NCBI GenBank assembly: GCA_950054485.1
Contig: CATLPD010000003.1
Span: 62,001 to 126,000 of the forward strand
Origin: an uncultured Alphaproteobacteria bacterium
Lineage (GTDB): Bacteria > Pseudomonadota > Alphaproteobacteria > Micavibrionales > CSBR16-224
Reading direction: 5' to 3'
Length of the DNA stretch: 64,000 nt
Below the pieces are notes generated by a model, which worked only from the letters and a program-made list of their open reading frames with translations, was not told where the DNA came from and searched no databases. Made by a program: the position numbers and the translations under genes. Shown one piece after another: positions 8,664 to 17,929 of the stretch; within the stretch, counting starts at the first letter, position 1, and each line of letters opens with the position of its first letter.

Positions 8664-9566
8664 ATGGCCTCGATTTCATATGAGCGAAAGATTCCGCTAT
8701 TGACACGCATCCGTTACCTTGGCGAGGCCTTGGGCATATTCATTCTTTATGGTTTTTTTGCATTGATGCCTGTTGAAACAGCCTCGAATTTAGGTGGTAA
8801 AATTGCCCGTACGTTATTTCCGCGTTTTGCGGCATCGCGTAAAGCTGATCGTAATTTGAAATTCGCTATGCCCGAATTATCGGTGTCCGAGCGCCGTGAA
8901 ATTATAAAGGATATGTGGGAAAACCTTGGGCGTGTTTTTGCCGAATATCCACATCTGTCAAAGCTTTCGAGCCGCATAGCCGTTTATGGCGAAGAACACC
9001 TGAAGTCGGCGACAGAAAATCCGACCATCATGGTTGGCGGCCATTTTGCCAATTGGGAAGTTTATGCAGCCAGCGCTGCCTCATATGGTTTGGGTTTGAA
9101 TCTGGTTTATCGACCGCCTAACAACATTTATGTTGATGGTTTGCTGCGTTATAGCCGCAGGCGGGCCGGTGCCGTTTCTGCAATCTCGAAAACGGTAGAG
9201 GGCGCGCGCCAGATGATGTCCGTTTTAAAGTCCGGCGGTGCACTTGGCGTTTTAATAGACCAAAAGTTTAACGAAGGTGTTGCCGTGCCGTTTTTCGGAC
9301 ATGATGCTATGACAGCTCCCGCGGCGGTGCAGATGGGTATTCGCCTGGGTGTGCCAGTGCATCCTGCACGTATCCGCCGATTGAATGGGGCGGAGTTTGA
9401 AGTCACGATTTATCCCGCTTTGAACATTCCCGAAGCGGGCACCCGCGACGAAAAAGCCTATCAGATGTTATTGCAACTCCATAAAATGTTTGAAGACTGG
9501 ATCAGGGAAGATCCCGCTCAATGGCTTTGGATCCACCGTCGTTGGAAAAAGCTCAAAATAAATTGA
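8664..9566 (+). CDS. lpxL: Lipid A lauroyl/myristoyl acyltransferase family (LpxL/HtrB)
   Basis: Adds a secondary acyl chain to Kdo-lipid A at the inner membrane. I place the start at the ATG 8664, directly after the lpxK stop, giving 300 aa beginning 'MASISYERK'; the longer frame would overlap lpxK by over 100 nt. A hydrophobic segment follows at about residues 18-36. The catalytic HX4E motif is 'HFANWE', with His at residue 127. Later 'LIDQKFNEGVAVPFFG' matches the family. Acyl chain length and position (LpxL versus LpxM) cannot be decided from sequence. Confidence 0.88.
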   Translation: MASISYERKIPLLTRIRYLGEALGIFILYGFFALMPVETASNLGGKIARTLFPRFAASRKADRNLKFAMPELSVSERREIIKDMWENLGRVFAEYPHLSKLSSRIAVYGEEHLKSATENPTIMVGGHFANWEVYAASAASYGLGLNLVYRPPNNIYVDGLLRYSRRRAGAVSAISKTVEGARQMMSVLKSGGALGVLIDQKFNEGVAVPFFGHDAMTAPAAVQMGIRLGVPVHPARIRRLNGAEFEVTIYPALNIPEAGTRDEKAYQMLLQLHKMFEDWIREDPAQWLWIHRRWKKLKIN

Positions 9567-9591
9567 CATAATAATAAAAATTTGTTAACCT
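9563..9591 (+). promoter_or_regulatory. Putative sigma-70 promoter for the 9651 gene
   Basis: A perfect -35 TTGACA at 9563-9568 overlaps the lpxL stop codon. A 17-nt spacer leads to TAACCT (9586-9591) preceded by TG, an extended but weak -10. It would separate the following two-gene unit from the lipid A operon. Confidence 0.5.
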
Positions 9592-9650
9592 GCTGAAGGT
9601 CGATAATTGTGTGAATATCGGCAGATGAATGCTAAGTAGATTTTTATGAT

Positions 9651-10364
9651 ATGAGCGATTCCAAAGCGATAAAATTCAATACAGTCTCAAAAGGCGGAAA
9701 AGGTAGCCCCTTGCAGTCATCGCAGCGCGATATGCTGGTTGTTAATCTGCCAGTTCATACGCCCGATGGCGAACCAAGGTTTGTCAAAGCTGCGCTAGCT
9801 GTTGAAGGATTGACAGCGATTGAACTGGATGATGAATATTCCGCCCTGATAACCCCGCAAGGCATGCAAATACCGGTTCAGATGTCACATGAAAGCCTGA
9901 CGGATATCTTATGTTCGACAGTTGGCAAAAAGGATATGACCTTAGTAACGGGGCCGATGGTATATAAATTGGCGCCGCACGTTGAATTGATGTCATCATC
10001 TGATTTTGTGCGCAACTTTGAGCGTCAGGACAAACCACAGAAAATCGAAAATAAACCTGTTGAGGTCCACCTCTTTGCTTTTGCAGAAGAAAGACCCGAA
10101 CAACGTGTTGTGTGCTCTTTTTTAACTAGCGATGTCGAATGGAATTGGGGAGATCATAGCCGTTCTAAAAAAGGGTGGGGGTATCTTAAGTTAAAGAATA
10201 AAAGGGTTACAACTCACCAAGGCTTCTGGTTTGATATGCCCAAAGAAAAATTCATGGAAAGATTGAACCTTGCGCAGATGAAAGGCGTTAGTGTGTTAGA
10301 TTTGCGCGAAGAAACGCGTCTAAAAACCAAAGCGCCGCCCAAACCGGCCATAAAAGGACTGTAA
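9651..10364 (+). CDS. Hypothetical protein (237 aa)
   Basis: Unknown soluble protein with no signal peptide or membrane segment. Its middle contains alternating hydrophobic residues suggestive of beta-sheet ('TAIELDDEYSALITPQGMQIPV'-like region, residues 55-80), then a Trp-rich segment 'WNWGDH...GWGYLKL' (about residues 162-182). The C-terminus is basic and Pro-rich ('KTKAPPKPAIKGL'). It abuts the CsbD-like gene with no gap (stop TAA immediately followed by ATG), so the two form an operon and may share stress-related expression. No family recognised. Confidence 0.75.
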   Translation: MSDSKAIKFNTVSKGGKGSPLQSSQRDMLVVNLPVHTPDGEPRFVKAALAVEGLTAIELDDEYSALITPQGMQIPVQMSHESLTDILCSTVGKKDMTLVTGPMVYKLAPHVELMSSSDFVRNFERQDKPQKIENKPVEVHLFAFAEERPEQRVVCSFLTSDVEWNWGDHSRSKKGWGYLKLKNKRVTTHQGFWFDMPKEKFMERLNLAQMKGVSVLDLREETRLKTKAPPKPAIKGL

Positions 10365-10610
10365 ATGGCTTTCGAATTTAATCCGATTAAAAGTACCATG
10401 TACCGCATCGAAGGCGGCTGGGAAGAAATGTGCGCCGACTTGATGGAAATCTGGGGTGCATTAACCCACGAGGATATGGCCCTGATCGAGGCGGATCATA
10501 ACAAACTGGTTGCCCGCATCAAAATGCGCTATGGCGTATCGACAGCCGAGGCTGAAAAACTGATCGAGCAAAAACTCGGTAAAGATTCCAAGGCCAAGTC
10601 ACCCGCATAA
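10365..10610 (+). CDS. CsbD-like stress protein
   Basis: An 81-aa protein resembling the CsbD family (small general-stress proteins of unknown biochemical role). It follows the family pattern: an early W in 'GGWEEM', then 'WGALTHEDM', then 'KLVARIKMRYGVSTAEAEKLIEQ', matching the usual 'G.W....G......WG.LTDDD......Q.V..IQ..YG....EAE'. It starts directly after the preceding stop codon and is followed by a terminator. Residues that differ from typical CsbD include the N-terminal 'MAFEFNPIKSTMYRIE' extension. Confidence 0.75.
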   Translation: MAFEFNPIKSTMYRIEGGWEEMCADLMEIWGALTHEDMALIEADHNKLVARIKMRYGVSTAEAEKLIEQKLGKDSKAKSPA

Positions 10611-10613
10611 AAA

Positions 10614-10636
10614 AACCCGCCATTCAGACGGGTTTT
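10614..10636. terminator. Bidirectional terminator between csbD-like gene and ssb
   Basis: AACCCG / CGGGTT stem at 10614-10634. On the plus strand it is followed by TTTT; on the minus strand it is followed by a run of seven T. It can therefore end both convergent units, with the stronger signal for ssb. Confidence 0.7.
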
Positions 10637-10655
10637 AATTCAGAATTCATCTTAA

Positions 10656-11147
10656 TTAGAATGGTATTTCGTCTTCGAAATCATCCATTGATGGGGCCGA
10701 ACCACCAGCTGCAGCCTGTTGTTGGCCACCGCCGTATGACTGATCCATTCCTGAATCATTTGACGGTCCACCATAGCTGCTGCCGCCTTCGCTGCGGCCA
10801 TCCAGCATTGTAAGTTCGCCGCGGTATGGGCGCAAAACAACTTCGGTTGTGTATTTATCCTGACCTGTGGCCTGATCCTGCCATTTACGTGTTTCAAGCT
10901 GGCCTTCGATATAAACCTTTGATCCTTTACGCAGGTAGCGTTCGGCAATGCCGACCAGCGCTTCGTTGAAGATTACAACACGGTGCCATTCTGTTTTTTC
11001 GCGGCGCTCGCCCGTTGCTTTATCTTTCCAGCTTTCGCCTGTTGCAATTGAAAGGTTACAAACGCGCGATCCAGTTTGCATGGCGCGTACTTCCGGGTCA
11101 CGCCCAAGGTTTCCAACGATAATTACTTTATTGACACTTCCAGCCAT
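10656..11147 (-). CDS. ssb: Single-stranded DNA-binding protein
   Basis: Binds ssDNA in replication, repair and recombination. The ATG at 11147 follows AAGGAG with good spacing and gives 163 aa beginning '[21 protein letters not shown]', the canonical SSB start; a longer frame upstream is ignored. The OB fold occupies about residues 1-110, with '[20 protein letters not shown]' and '[21 protein letters not shown]' being typical. A Gly/Gln/Ser-rich linker leads to the acidic tip 'DFEDEIPF' that recruits partner proteins. uvrA lies nearby but divergently, with one gene between. Confidence 0.97.
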   Translation of the reverse strand: MAGSVNKVIIVGNLGRDPEVRAMQTGSRVCNLSIATGESWKDKATGERREKTEWHRVVIFNEALVGIAERYLRKGSKVYIEGQLETRKWQDQATGQDKYTTEVVLRPYRGELTMLDGRSEGGSSYGGPSNDSGMDQSYGGGQQQAAAGGSAPSMDDFEDEIPF

Positions 11148-11180
11148 TTGACAACTCCTTATAATACTATGAATGGGCTG

Positions 11181-11209
11181 ATCATACGGCGAGAATCGGC
11201 AAAAAACAA
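11181..11209 (-). promoter_or_regulatory. Putative ssb promoter
   Basis: Read on the minus strand: -35 TTGTTT (11209-11204), a 17-nt spacer, and -10 TATGAT (11186-11181). It lies 34 nt upstream of the ssb start codon. Confidence 0.55.
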
Positions 11210-11264
11210 TCCCCAATCCGGATAAAGCCTTATTTTCGCCATATTTGTGTTATAGAATTGAAAA

Positions 11265-12008
11265 ATGAAGTCTCAAAAAGGAAACGCTCTATTTTTAATA
11301 TTGATCGCCGTAGCGTTGTTTGCGGCTTTATCCTATGCGATCACGAATTCCAGTCGTGGCAGCAGTTCGGTGGATAAAGAACAGGCTAGCCTTCAGGCTT
11401 CGCGATTAATGCAGTATTTCGCACAGGTCGAGGCTGAATTTACTAAAATACGGGTTATCGGCGGTTATGATATTACTGAAATTGATTTCGGGTCTGATGT
11501 GTTTAGTCGTTGGGGGGCGACTGTCCCTAATCCATGGTTCGATAATCCCAACTGTACCAGTAATAATTGTCGTATTTTTCAAAGCAATGGCGGCAATGTA
11601 CCTGACATTACTTTTGAAGATATTGTGATTCCACTGACTACGGCTTTTTCCTCATCGCACCCGCACCATGGGCACCCGTTTGTTGCGCGCGCAGATGTTG
11701 TCAGTGTGGGCACGACATCTCAAGATTTGGTATTGGGTGTTATACGCTTGGAGCGCGAAGTTTGTGATGCCATAAATCGTGCATTGGGTTTGTCGATCAC
11801 TGTTGCAGATGCAGATGAAAGATACAACGCAATTGGCGTGCCGGGGGGGCGAGACCTAACGAATTTTAATTACTGGTCTCTAGATGCAACGGCCTTATCA
11901 GAACAAATTGGCAATCAGGAAACGGCCTTTCAGGGGCAACTGAGCGGATGCTACAGAGGTGGTGGAACATATGGTTACACATACTATCATGTTTTGGTCG
12001 CGCGTTGA
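11265..12008 (+). CDS. Pilin-like single-TM protein (247 aa)
   Basis: Unknown function. The N-terminus is a short basic head 'MKSQKG' followed by a hydrophobic helix (residues 7-26) and then a polar domain outside the membrane, like type IV pilins or pseudopilins. However, the +5 glutamate of true prepilins is absent. The head 'KGN' just before the helix is the same as in the three large proteins at 22.4-30.5 kb, suggesting a common export or anchoring route. Four Cys occur in the exported part. No clear Shine-Dalgarno is seen; the ATG at 11265 is chosen because it sits immediately before the helix. Confidence 0.72.
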   Translation: MKSQKGNALFLILIAVALFAALSYAITNSSRGSSSVDKEQASLQASRLMQYFAQVEAEFTKIRVIGGYDITEIDFGSDVFSRWGATVPNPWFDNPNCTSNNCRIFQSNGGNVPDITFEDIVIPLTTAFSSSHPHHGHPFVARADVVSVGTTSQDLVLGVIRLEREVCDAINRALGLSITVADADERYNAIGVPGGRDLTNFNYWSLDATALSEQIGNQETAFQGQLSGCYRGGGTYGYTYYHVLVAR

Positions 12009-12049
12009 ATCATTTGAAACCCCCGAAAAATAGTCTATATACTTAAAGC

Positions 12050-14923
12050 ATGACAGATAATAAGTTTATTCGTGTTCAGGGTGCCCGTGAACACAATTTA
12101 AAAGACATCAGCGTTGATATCCCGCGCGACCAATTGGTTGTGGTGACGGGCTTGTCCGGCAGTGGTAAATCATCGCTGGCCTTTGATACGATTTATGCGG
12201 AGGGGCAACGCCGCTATGTCGAAAGTCTTTCCGCCTATGCCCGCCAGTTTCTGGAGCTGATGCAAAAGCCTGACGTTGACAGCATCGAAGGATTGTCACC
12301 CGCAATTTCAATTGAACAGAAAACGACATCTAAAAACCCCAGATCGACCGTGGGTACGGTCACGGAAATTCATGATTATATGCGCCTGTTGTGGGCGCGG
12401 GTCGGCATTCCTTATTCACCTGAAACGGGGTTGCCGATTACATCGCAAACGGCCAGTGAAATGGTTGATAAAATTCTTGAGATGGGCGAAGGCGCGCGCC
12501 TTTATATCATGGCGCCGATCGTGCGCGGACGTAAGGGTGAATATAAAAAAGACCTGGCCGAGTTAAAGAAAAAAGGATTTCAGCGTGTTAAAATTGACGG
12601 TGAAGTCTATGACCTTGATGAAACCCCGGACCTCGATAAAAAGATAAAGCATGACATTTCCGTTGTTGTCGACCGTTTGGTCATCCGCGATGATCTGGGG
12701 AATCGTCTGGCGGATTCTGTTGAAACCGCACTTGAATTATCAGACGGTTTACTGGTTGTCGAAAATGCAGACAACAAGGAAGAAACCGTGTTCTCGGCCA
12801 AATTTGCCTGCCCCGTTTCAGGCTTTACGATCGCTGAAATCGAACCACGGCTTTTTTCATTCAATAACCCGCACGGGGCTTGCCCGTCATGTGACGGAAT
12901 CGGGTCAACGCTTTATTTCGATCCTGAAATTGTGGTGCCGAACGAAAAACTGTCGTTGTTGGCGGGTGCCATTTCGCCGTGGTCATCGCCTTATTATATT
13001 CAGGCCCTCGAGAGCCTCGCGAAACACTATAAGTTTAAAATGAATGTCGCCTGGGCTGATCTGGATGAAAAGCACAGGAATATTATTCTGTATGGGTCTG
13101 ATGGTGAAGAAATCACCATGACCTATTCCAGCGATAATATGGACTATCAGGTCAAACGCGCATTCGAGGGCGTAATCCCGAACCTGCAGCGTCGCTTCTT
13201 TGAAACAGATTCAAACCGCATTCGCGATGATTTGGCGCGCTATCAATCCAATCAGGATTGCGAGGCCTGTGACGGCTATCGTTTAAAACCCGAAGCTTTG
13301 GCTGTTAAAATAAACGAATGTCATATCGGGCAGATATCGGAAATGTCGATCGAGGCCGCCTGTGAGTGGTTCAGCAATCTTGATGAAAAACTGACCGCTA
13401 AAGAAAATGAAATCGCCTACCGTATATTAAAAGAAATCAACGAGCGTCTAACCTTTCTGATGAACGTTGGTCTTGATTATCTGACGCTGTCACGCACTTC
13501 CGGCACATTATCGGGTGGGGAAAGCCAGCGCATTCGTTTGGCATCCCAAATCGGATCTGGTCTGACAGGTGTTTTGTATGTATTGGATGAACCATCAATC
13601 GGCTTGCACCAGCGCGACAATAATCGCCTGCTTGAAACATTGGCAAGGCTGCGTGATTTGGGTAACTCCGTGATTGTGGTTGAACATGACGAAGATGCAA
13701 TTCGCACCGCAGATTACCTGATTGATATTGGACCTGGGGCGGGTATTCACGGTGGTAAGATCGTGGCCGAGGGCACACCTGAAGAGGTCATGAAATCAAA
13801 AAATTCCATCACAGCTGATTATTTAACGGGGCGAAAAGAAGTACCCGTACCAACGAAACGTCGTGATGCAAAACCGATTAAAACATCGAAAAAGAAAAAC
13901 GATAAACAATATATCGAGGTAAAGGGCGCACGCACGAACAACCTGAAAAATGTTGATGTTAAAATTCCGGTTGGCACATTTACCTGTATTACCGGGGTAT
14001 CGGGCAGCGGAAAATCATCGCTGACAATTGATACATTGTTTAAACAGGCATCGAAAACATTGATGAAGGCACGCCATCACGCAGGCGAGCATGATGCTAT
14101 TACAGGTTTGTCGTTTCTGGATAAGGTGATTGATATCGACCAATCACCCATTGGACGCACGCCACGATCAAACCCTGCGACGTATACGGGGGCTTTTACC
14201 CCGATCCGTGAGTGGTATGCCGGCCTGCCCGAGGCGAAAGCACGTGGCTATAACCCGGGGCGTTTCTCGTTCAACGTTAAAGGCGGGCGCTGTGAGACCT
14301 GTCAGGGTGACGGCGTCATTAAAATCGAAATGCATTTCCTGCCGGATGTCTTTGTGGAATGCGAAGCCTGTAAAGGTAAGCGCTATAATCGCGAAACGTT
14401 GGAAATTAAATATAAAGGCAAATCGATTGCCGATGTTCTGGATATGTCGGTCGAGGAGGGGGCAGAGTTTTTCAAAGCCGTGCCATCAATTCGCGATAAA
14501 ATGGAAACGCTGAAAAAGGTTGGCTTGTCTTATATGCAGATCGGTCAGCGTGCGACAACCCTGTCGGGTGGTGAGGCGCAGCGCATTAAGCTTTCAAAGG
14601 AACTGGCAAAACGTTCAACCGGACGTACCCTTTATATTCTGGATGAGCCGACAACGGGTTTGCATTTTGAAGATGTGCGCAAACTTCTCGAAGTTTTGCA
14701 TTCGCTGGTCGCTAAAGGTAATACTGTCGTTGTGATCGAACATAACCTTGAAGTTATCAAAACCGCTGACTGGATTGTCGATATCGGCCCCGAAGGTGGG
14801 CATAAAGGCGGTATGGTTATTGCCGAAGGCACACCCGAAGATGTTGTTAAGGTCGATAAATCATATACAGGGCAGTACTTGAAACCGCTGCTGGCCAAAA
14901 AATCCAAAAAAGATGCCGCATAA
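12050..14923 (+). CDS. uvrA: UvrABC excinuclease subunit A
   Basis: Damage-recognition ATPase of nucleotide excision repair. The 957-aa protein has two ABC ATPase modules. The N-terminal Walker A is 'GLSGSGKSS' (about residues 31-39) and the second is 'GVSGSGKSS'. Signature motifs '[15 protein letters not shown]' and '[14 protein letters not shown]', the zinc-finger pairs 'CPSCDG', 'CEACDG' and 'CETCQGDG...CEACKGKRY', and two 'LDEP' Walker B regions are all present. Length matches the family. Its partner uvrB is on the same strand at 39.2 kb, not adjacent. Confidence 0.98.
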   Translation: MTDNKFIRVQGAREHNLKDISVDIPRDQLVVVTGLSGSGKSSLAFDTIYAEGQRRYVESLSAYARQFLELMQKPDVDSIEGLSPAISIEQKTTSKNPRSTVGTVTEIHDYMRLLWARVGIPYSPETGLPITSQTASEMVDKILEMGEGARLYIMAPIVRGRKGEYKKDLAELKKKGFQRVKIDGEVYDLDETPDLDKKIKHDISVVVDRLVIRDDLGNRLADSVETALELSDGLLVVENADNKEETVFSAKFACPVSGFTIAEIEPRLFSFNNPHGACPSCDGIGSTLYFDPEIVVPNEKLSLLAGAISPWSSPYYIQALESLAKHYKFKMNVAWADLDEKHRNIILYGSDGEEITMTYSSDNMDYQVKRAFEGVIPNLQRRFFETDSNRIRDDLARYQSNQDCEACDGYRLKPEALAVKINECHIGQISEMSIEAACEWFSNLDEKLTAKENEIAYRILKEINERLTFLMNVGLDYLTLSRTSGTLSGGESQRIRLASQIGSGLTGVLYVLDEPSIGLHQRDNNRLLETLARLRDLGNSVIVVEHDEDAIRTADYLIDIGPGAGIHGGKIVAEGTPEEVMKSKNSITADYLTGRKEVPVPTKRRDAKPIKTSKKKNDKQYIEVKGARTNNLKNVDVKIPVGTFTCITGVSGSGKSSLTIDTLFKQASKTLMKARHHAGEHDAITGLSFLDKVIDIDQSPIGRTPRSNPATYTGAFTPIREWYAGLPEAKARGYNPGRFSFNVKGGRCETCQGDGVIKIEMHFLPDVFVECEACKGKRYNRETLEIKYKGKSIADVLDMSVEEGAEFFKAVPSIRDKMETLKKVGLSYMQIGQRATTLSGGEAQRIKLSKELAKRSTGRTLYILDEPTTGLHFEDVRKLLEVLHSLVAKGNTVVVIEHNLEVIKTADWIVDIGPEGGHKGGMVIAEGTPEDVVKVDKSYTGQYLKPLLAKKSKKDAA

Positions 14924-14925
14924 AA

Positions 14926-14955
14926 AAGCCCCGACACAGGGCCGGGGCTTCTTAA
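14926..14955 (+). terminator. Terminator of uvrA
   Basis: AAGCCCCG (14926-14933) pairs with CGGGGCTT (14943-14950) immediately after the uvrA stop. The tail CTTAATTTCTT is T-rich but interrupted, so strength is moderate. Minus-strand reading also gives a T-run and could serve the convergent membrane protein. Confidence 0.65.
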
Positions 14956-14976
14956 TTTCTTAACCAAACTTTCTTA

Positions 14977-15612
14977 TTAGAAAGAAAGCTCTTTACTGAA
15001 ATTGGTGTTTCCATCACGGTGCTCGCCACCTTTTGTAGCGGCCCACCATGCGACAACGGCACTGACCAGTGATGTTGCGCCTGCGGCAAAAGCAAACAGG
15101 ATGGTTGCGTTTGTTTCGGCATTTTGAACGGCGGCATCTACGACCTCTGCCGCTGTTGATGTGTCAACTTCGGCAACGAACATAGACATGACGCCCATCG
15201 CTGTGAAAACAGCAACTGTGCTGGTGGCCCATACGGTCAAACCGTGAAAGCCGTCACGCATTTCGCGCTGGTGCTTGCTGAGGCTGACACCGTGCGGTGT
15301 ACGCAGCCAGCCGGCAAGGTATCCGCCGATGCCTGATGAAAAGACCTGAATCCAAAGGAACCATATTGCAACGGCAACAAGGCCCCACGGGGTAATCATA
15401 TCTTCGGCATTACGCAGGGCCTCGCCAGAATTAAAGCCGACCAAAGCACCGAATTGTATTAAAACCATTGATAGGGCCAGTGCAACCATTGTACCGGCCA
15501 AAATTACGCCCCATTCAAAACTGTTGTGAACATGCGGCGCAACGCCTGCAGAGCTTACAGTTTTAACTGCGGTTTTTCTTTTCGCAGTTGTTTTCTTTTT
15601 CTTTACAGCCAT
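14977..15612 (-). CDS. Four-TM inner membrane protein, unknown function
   Basis: A 211-aa protein with a Lys/Ala/Thr-rich cytoplasmic N-terminus (residues 1-20, 'KKKKTTAKRK'). Hydrophobic segments follow at about residues 34-56, 75-100, 125-147 and 167-192. Between TM2 and TM3 lies 'GWLRTPHGVSLSKHQREMRDGFHGL', a conserved-looking loop. Proteins of this layout are common in rhizobia and relatives, but I know no function for them. Two hydrophobic micro-genes lie directly upstream on the same strand, which may make a membrane-peptide cluster. Confidence 0.78.
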   Translation of the reverse strand: MAVKKKKTTAKRKTAVKTVSSAGVAPHVHNSFEWGVILAGTMVALALSMVLIQFGALVGFNSGEALRNAEDMITPWGLVAVAIWFLWIQVFSSGIGGYLAGWLRTPHGVSLSKHQREMRDGFHGLTVWATSTVAVFTAMGVMSMFVAEVDTSTAAEVVDAAVQNAETNATILFAFAAGATSLVSAVVAWWAATKGGEHRDGNTNFSKELSF

Positions 15613-15625
15613 GTGTCGCTACTCC

Positions 15626-15700
15626 TTATGCTAGACCAAGGAATGACAGAATTGCCAGAACGACAACAACCAGGCCAACGAGATAGATAATTTGATTCAT
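15626..15700 (-). CDS. Micro-protein of 24 aa, single TM
   Basis: ATG at 15700, reading MNQIIYLVGLV then a run of Val, Leu, Ala and Ile, ending '...SFLGLA'. Almost the whole peptide is a membrane helix. AAAGGAAAC lies 5-7 nt before the ATG as a Shine-Dalgarno. It ends 13 nt before the start codon of the four-TM protein. A second peptide of the same type lies just upstream, which supports both being real. Function unknown. Confidence 0.55.
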   Translation of the reverse strand: MNQIIYLVGLVVVVLAILSFLGLA

Positions 15701-15756
15701 TTGTGTTTCCTTTACTTTACTTTGATGATTTTATTTTTGTTAAGACGGTTTGGCTT

Positions 15757-15828
15757 TTACAGCAAAACCAAGAGAATAATGATCAACAGCAGCGGAAGCC
15801 CCATTAACCATCCAATTATTGCTTTCAT
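15757..15828 (-). CDS. Micro-protein of 23 aa, single TM
   Basis: ATG at 15828 preceded by a strong AAGGGGAG Shine-Dalgarno at 4-5 nt spacing. The product is 'MKAIIGWLMGLPLLL' followed by Ile, Val and Leu residues to the stop: one hydrophobic helix with a single N-terminal Lys. It could be a membrane-stabilising micro-protein, a regulator of the nearby four-TM protein, or a type I toxin-like peptide. None of these can be proven from sequence. Confidence 0.55.
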   Translation of the reverse strand: MKAIIGWLMGLPLLLIIILLVLL

Positions 15829-15909
15829 ATTTCTCCCCTTTTTGAGTAAAGCAGAATTACTTTACCTAAAAAGCATGACATAAATCTGTGGATAAATAAA
15901 GCACTGATT

Positions 15910-17313
15910 TTAATCTCTAATTTCAGCTGTGCGCTGGCCATCTTTCATCTGAATCGAAACATTATGGCCTTGCTGCATCGACTGCGTCGATGTGACCAAT
16001 TTGTCGTTTTCATCTTTGATAATCGCATATCCGCGGTCAAGCGTACGCTGGAATGATAGAGTTTCCAAAAGGGAAGACAGGGAAGACAGATTTTTGTGCG
16101 CATCTTTTGTGATGTGATGGCTGCTGGCGGACAGACGCTTTTTCAACAGACTCAGGCTTTCGGATTGGTGCTTTAGGCGCTGTTTATAACCATTCAGGCT
16201 GAGACGGGCCGCCGTTCCGGTCAGCTTTTGACGCTGGACCGAGATATTCTGGCGCAGGGCCGCATCTAGTCGCCCTGACAGGCTATCGAGTTTTTGTGAT
16301 TTATTTTCCAATTGGGTTTTCGGGTGGACCAATCCGCGCGCAAGACCTGACAGACGATTGGATTGTTCACGCAAAATACGCTGTGTACCTGAAATCAGGC
16401 GCATATCGATTTGTTTGATGGCGGTGATTAAATCGCGCCGAACAGGAACGGCTTTTTCGGCGGCTCCTGTGGGGGTTGGGGCGCGCAAGTCAGCAACATA
16501 ATCGGAAAGCGAGGTATCTGTTTCATGACCGACAGCCGAAATCACAGGAATATCGCTGGCGGCAATGGCGCGGACCAGTGCCTCGTCATTAAACGGCATC
16601 AGGTCTTCCAACGATCCGCCGCCGCGGGCAACAATCAGGACATCGGGTCGATGCGACGAGCCGACGGGCAAGCTGTTAAAACCTTTGATACCGGCAATGA
16701 CCTGTGATGCGGCCTGATCGCCCTGAACCATGGCGGGCCATAAATAGACGGTACGTGGAAACCGATCGTTTAAACGGTGCATAATATCGCGAATAACAGC
16801 CCCGGTGGGGGAAGTAATCACACCGATAACATTCGGTAGAAACGGGATTGATTTTTTGCGGGCATCATCAAATAGCCCTTCGGCAGCCAGTTTTTTGCGG
16901 CGTTCTTCCAGCATTTTTAGCAATGCGCCTTCACCTGCCAGCTCCATCGTTTCGATAATCATCTGATAGTTTGATCGCCCGGGATAGGTCGTCAGGCGGC
17001 CCGTAACCACGACATCAAGGCCTTCTTCGGGTCTGACTGATAGATTGCCGGCGGTGCCGCGCCAACAAATGGCATCCAGAACCGCTTGATCATCTTTCAA
17101 ACTGGTATATATATGCCCCGATTTTGCAACGGTCACACGCGACAATTCCCCGCGGACGCGGACATAACCGAAATTATCCTCTACGGTACGTTTTAATTTT
17201 TGGCTGATTTCAGATACCGAATATTCCTCGGGCGCGTTTGCTTTCGGGCCCGCATCATCCTTTTCAGGCGGCGGGTTATCAATCAGATCGAATAGGTTAT
17301 CCTGTGGTGACAT
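15910..17313 (-). CDS. xseA: Exodeoxyribonuclease VII large subunit
   Basis: Catalytic subunit of ExoVII, which degrades ssDNA from both ends. The 467-aa protein has an N-terminal OB domain ('YVSEISQKLKRTVEDNFGYVRVRGELS'-like region, residues 31-60), the catalytic domain with 'GVITSPTGAVIRDI' (about 164-177), 'VARGGGSLEDLMPFNDE' and 'SAVGHETDTSLSDYVADLRAPTPTGAAE', and a long C-terminal coiled coil. All are standard XseA motifs. No xseB is adjacent. The preceding residues 1-30 are a Pro/Asp-rich extension. Confidence 0.96.
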   Translation of the reverse strand: MSPQDNLFDLIDNPPPEKDDAGPKANAPEEYSVSEISQKLKRTVEDNFGYVRVRGELSRVTVAKSGHIYTSLKDDQAVLDAICWRGTAGNLSVRPEEGLDVVVTGRLTTYPGRSNYQMIIETMELAGEGALLKMLEERRKKLAAEGLFDDARKKSIPFLPNVIGVITSPTGAVIRDIMHRLNDRFPRTVYLWPAMVQGDQAASQVIAGIKGFNSLPVGSSHRPDVLIVARGGGSLEDLMPFNDEALVRAIAASDIPVISAVGHETDTSLSDYVADLRAPTPTGAAEKAVPVRRDLITAIKQIDMRLISGTQRILREQSNRLSGLARGLVHPKTQLENKSQKLDSLSGRLDAALRQNISVQRQKLTGTAARLSLNGYKQRLKHQSESLSLLKKRLSASSHHITKDAHKNLSSLSSLLETLSFQRTLDRGYAIIKDENDKLVTSTQSMQQGHNVSIQMKDGQRTAEIRD

Positions 17314-17409
17314 ATCTTATTCTTAAGGAAGAACTGGGTTAAAAGCAAGATGCTCAATATTGACATAAACCCCATTTCCGTTTAAATTGAAAGGGTTAGG
17401 AGAATTAAA

Positions 17410-17820
17410 ATGAAGTTTCTGGCAAAGCTGTTTAAAAAATCATCGCCCGTTCTGGATGCAGAGGGAAAAATGACCTGGATTAATAGCGCGTCACAGGAAA
17501 TACATGGTACGCCGGATGATATAGACCTCGTTCGCTCGGCTGAGGCAATCCTGCGCCAATCGCTTAACAGCGTTATATCCCAGAGCACATGCTGCAGCGC
17601 GGCCGAGGAAATGGCATGCATTCATGCTGCTAACCTTGCTTTATCTGTTATCGCAGATGTTGAACAGGATCTTGAAGTTCTGGATTCGAACGGTCTGGAT
17701 GGATATTTTATATTCGTGCAAAACGAATCCCGGAGTCTGGAATCGCTGCAAAAGGCCTTTTCGATTTCAGAAAAAACAGGGAAAAGACCTGTTTTTCCCC
17801 GTACCCCTAACCTTTTTTAA
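17410..17820 (+). CDS. Hypothetical protein (136 aa)
   Basis: Unknown cytoplasmic protein. The ATG at 17410 follows AGGAG at good spacing. The N-terminus is basic ('MKFLAKLFKKS'). The centre holds Cys residues in 'STCCSAAEEMACIHAANLAL' (about residues 59-78) within a probable helical bundle, followed by an acidic stretch ('DVEQDLEVLDSNGLDG'). No homology recognised. It stands alone, divergent from xseA. Confidence 0.65.
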   Translation: MKFLAKLFKKSSPVLDAEGKMTWINSASQEIHGTPDDIDLVRSAEAILRQSLNSVISQSTCCSAAEEMACIHAANLALSVIADVEQDLEVLDSNGLDGYFIFVQNESRSLESLQKAFSISEKTGKRPVFPRTPNLF

Positions 17821-17929
17821 TTTCTTTATTATCCTTTATAATCAACCACTTAAATATATACAAACATTTAAAATAAAATTTATATAAAATTTTAAATAAA
17901 TTTTTAATAGTTTTTATGTAATCTAGAAT

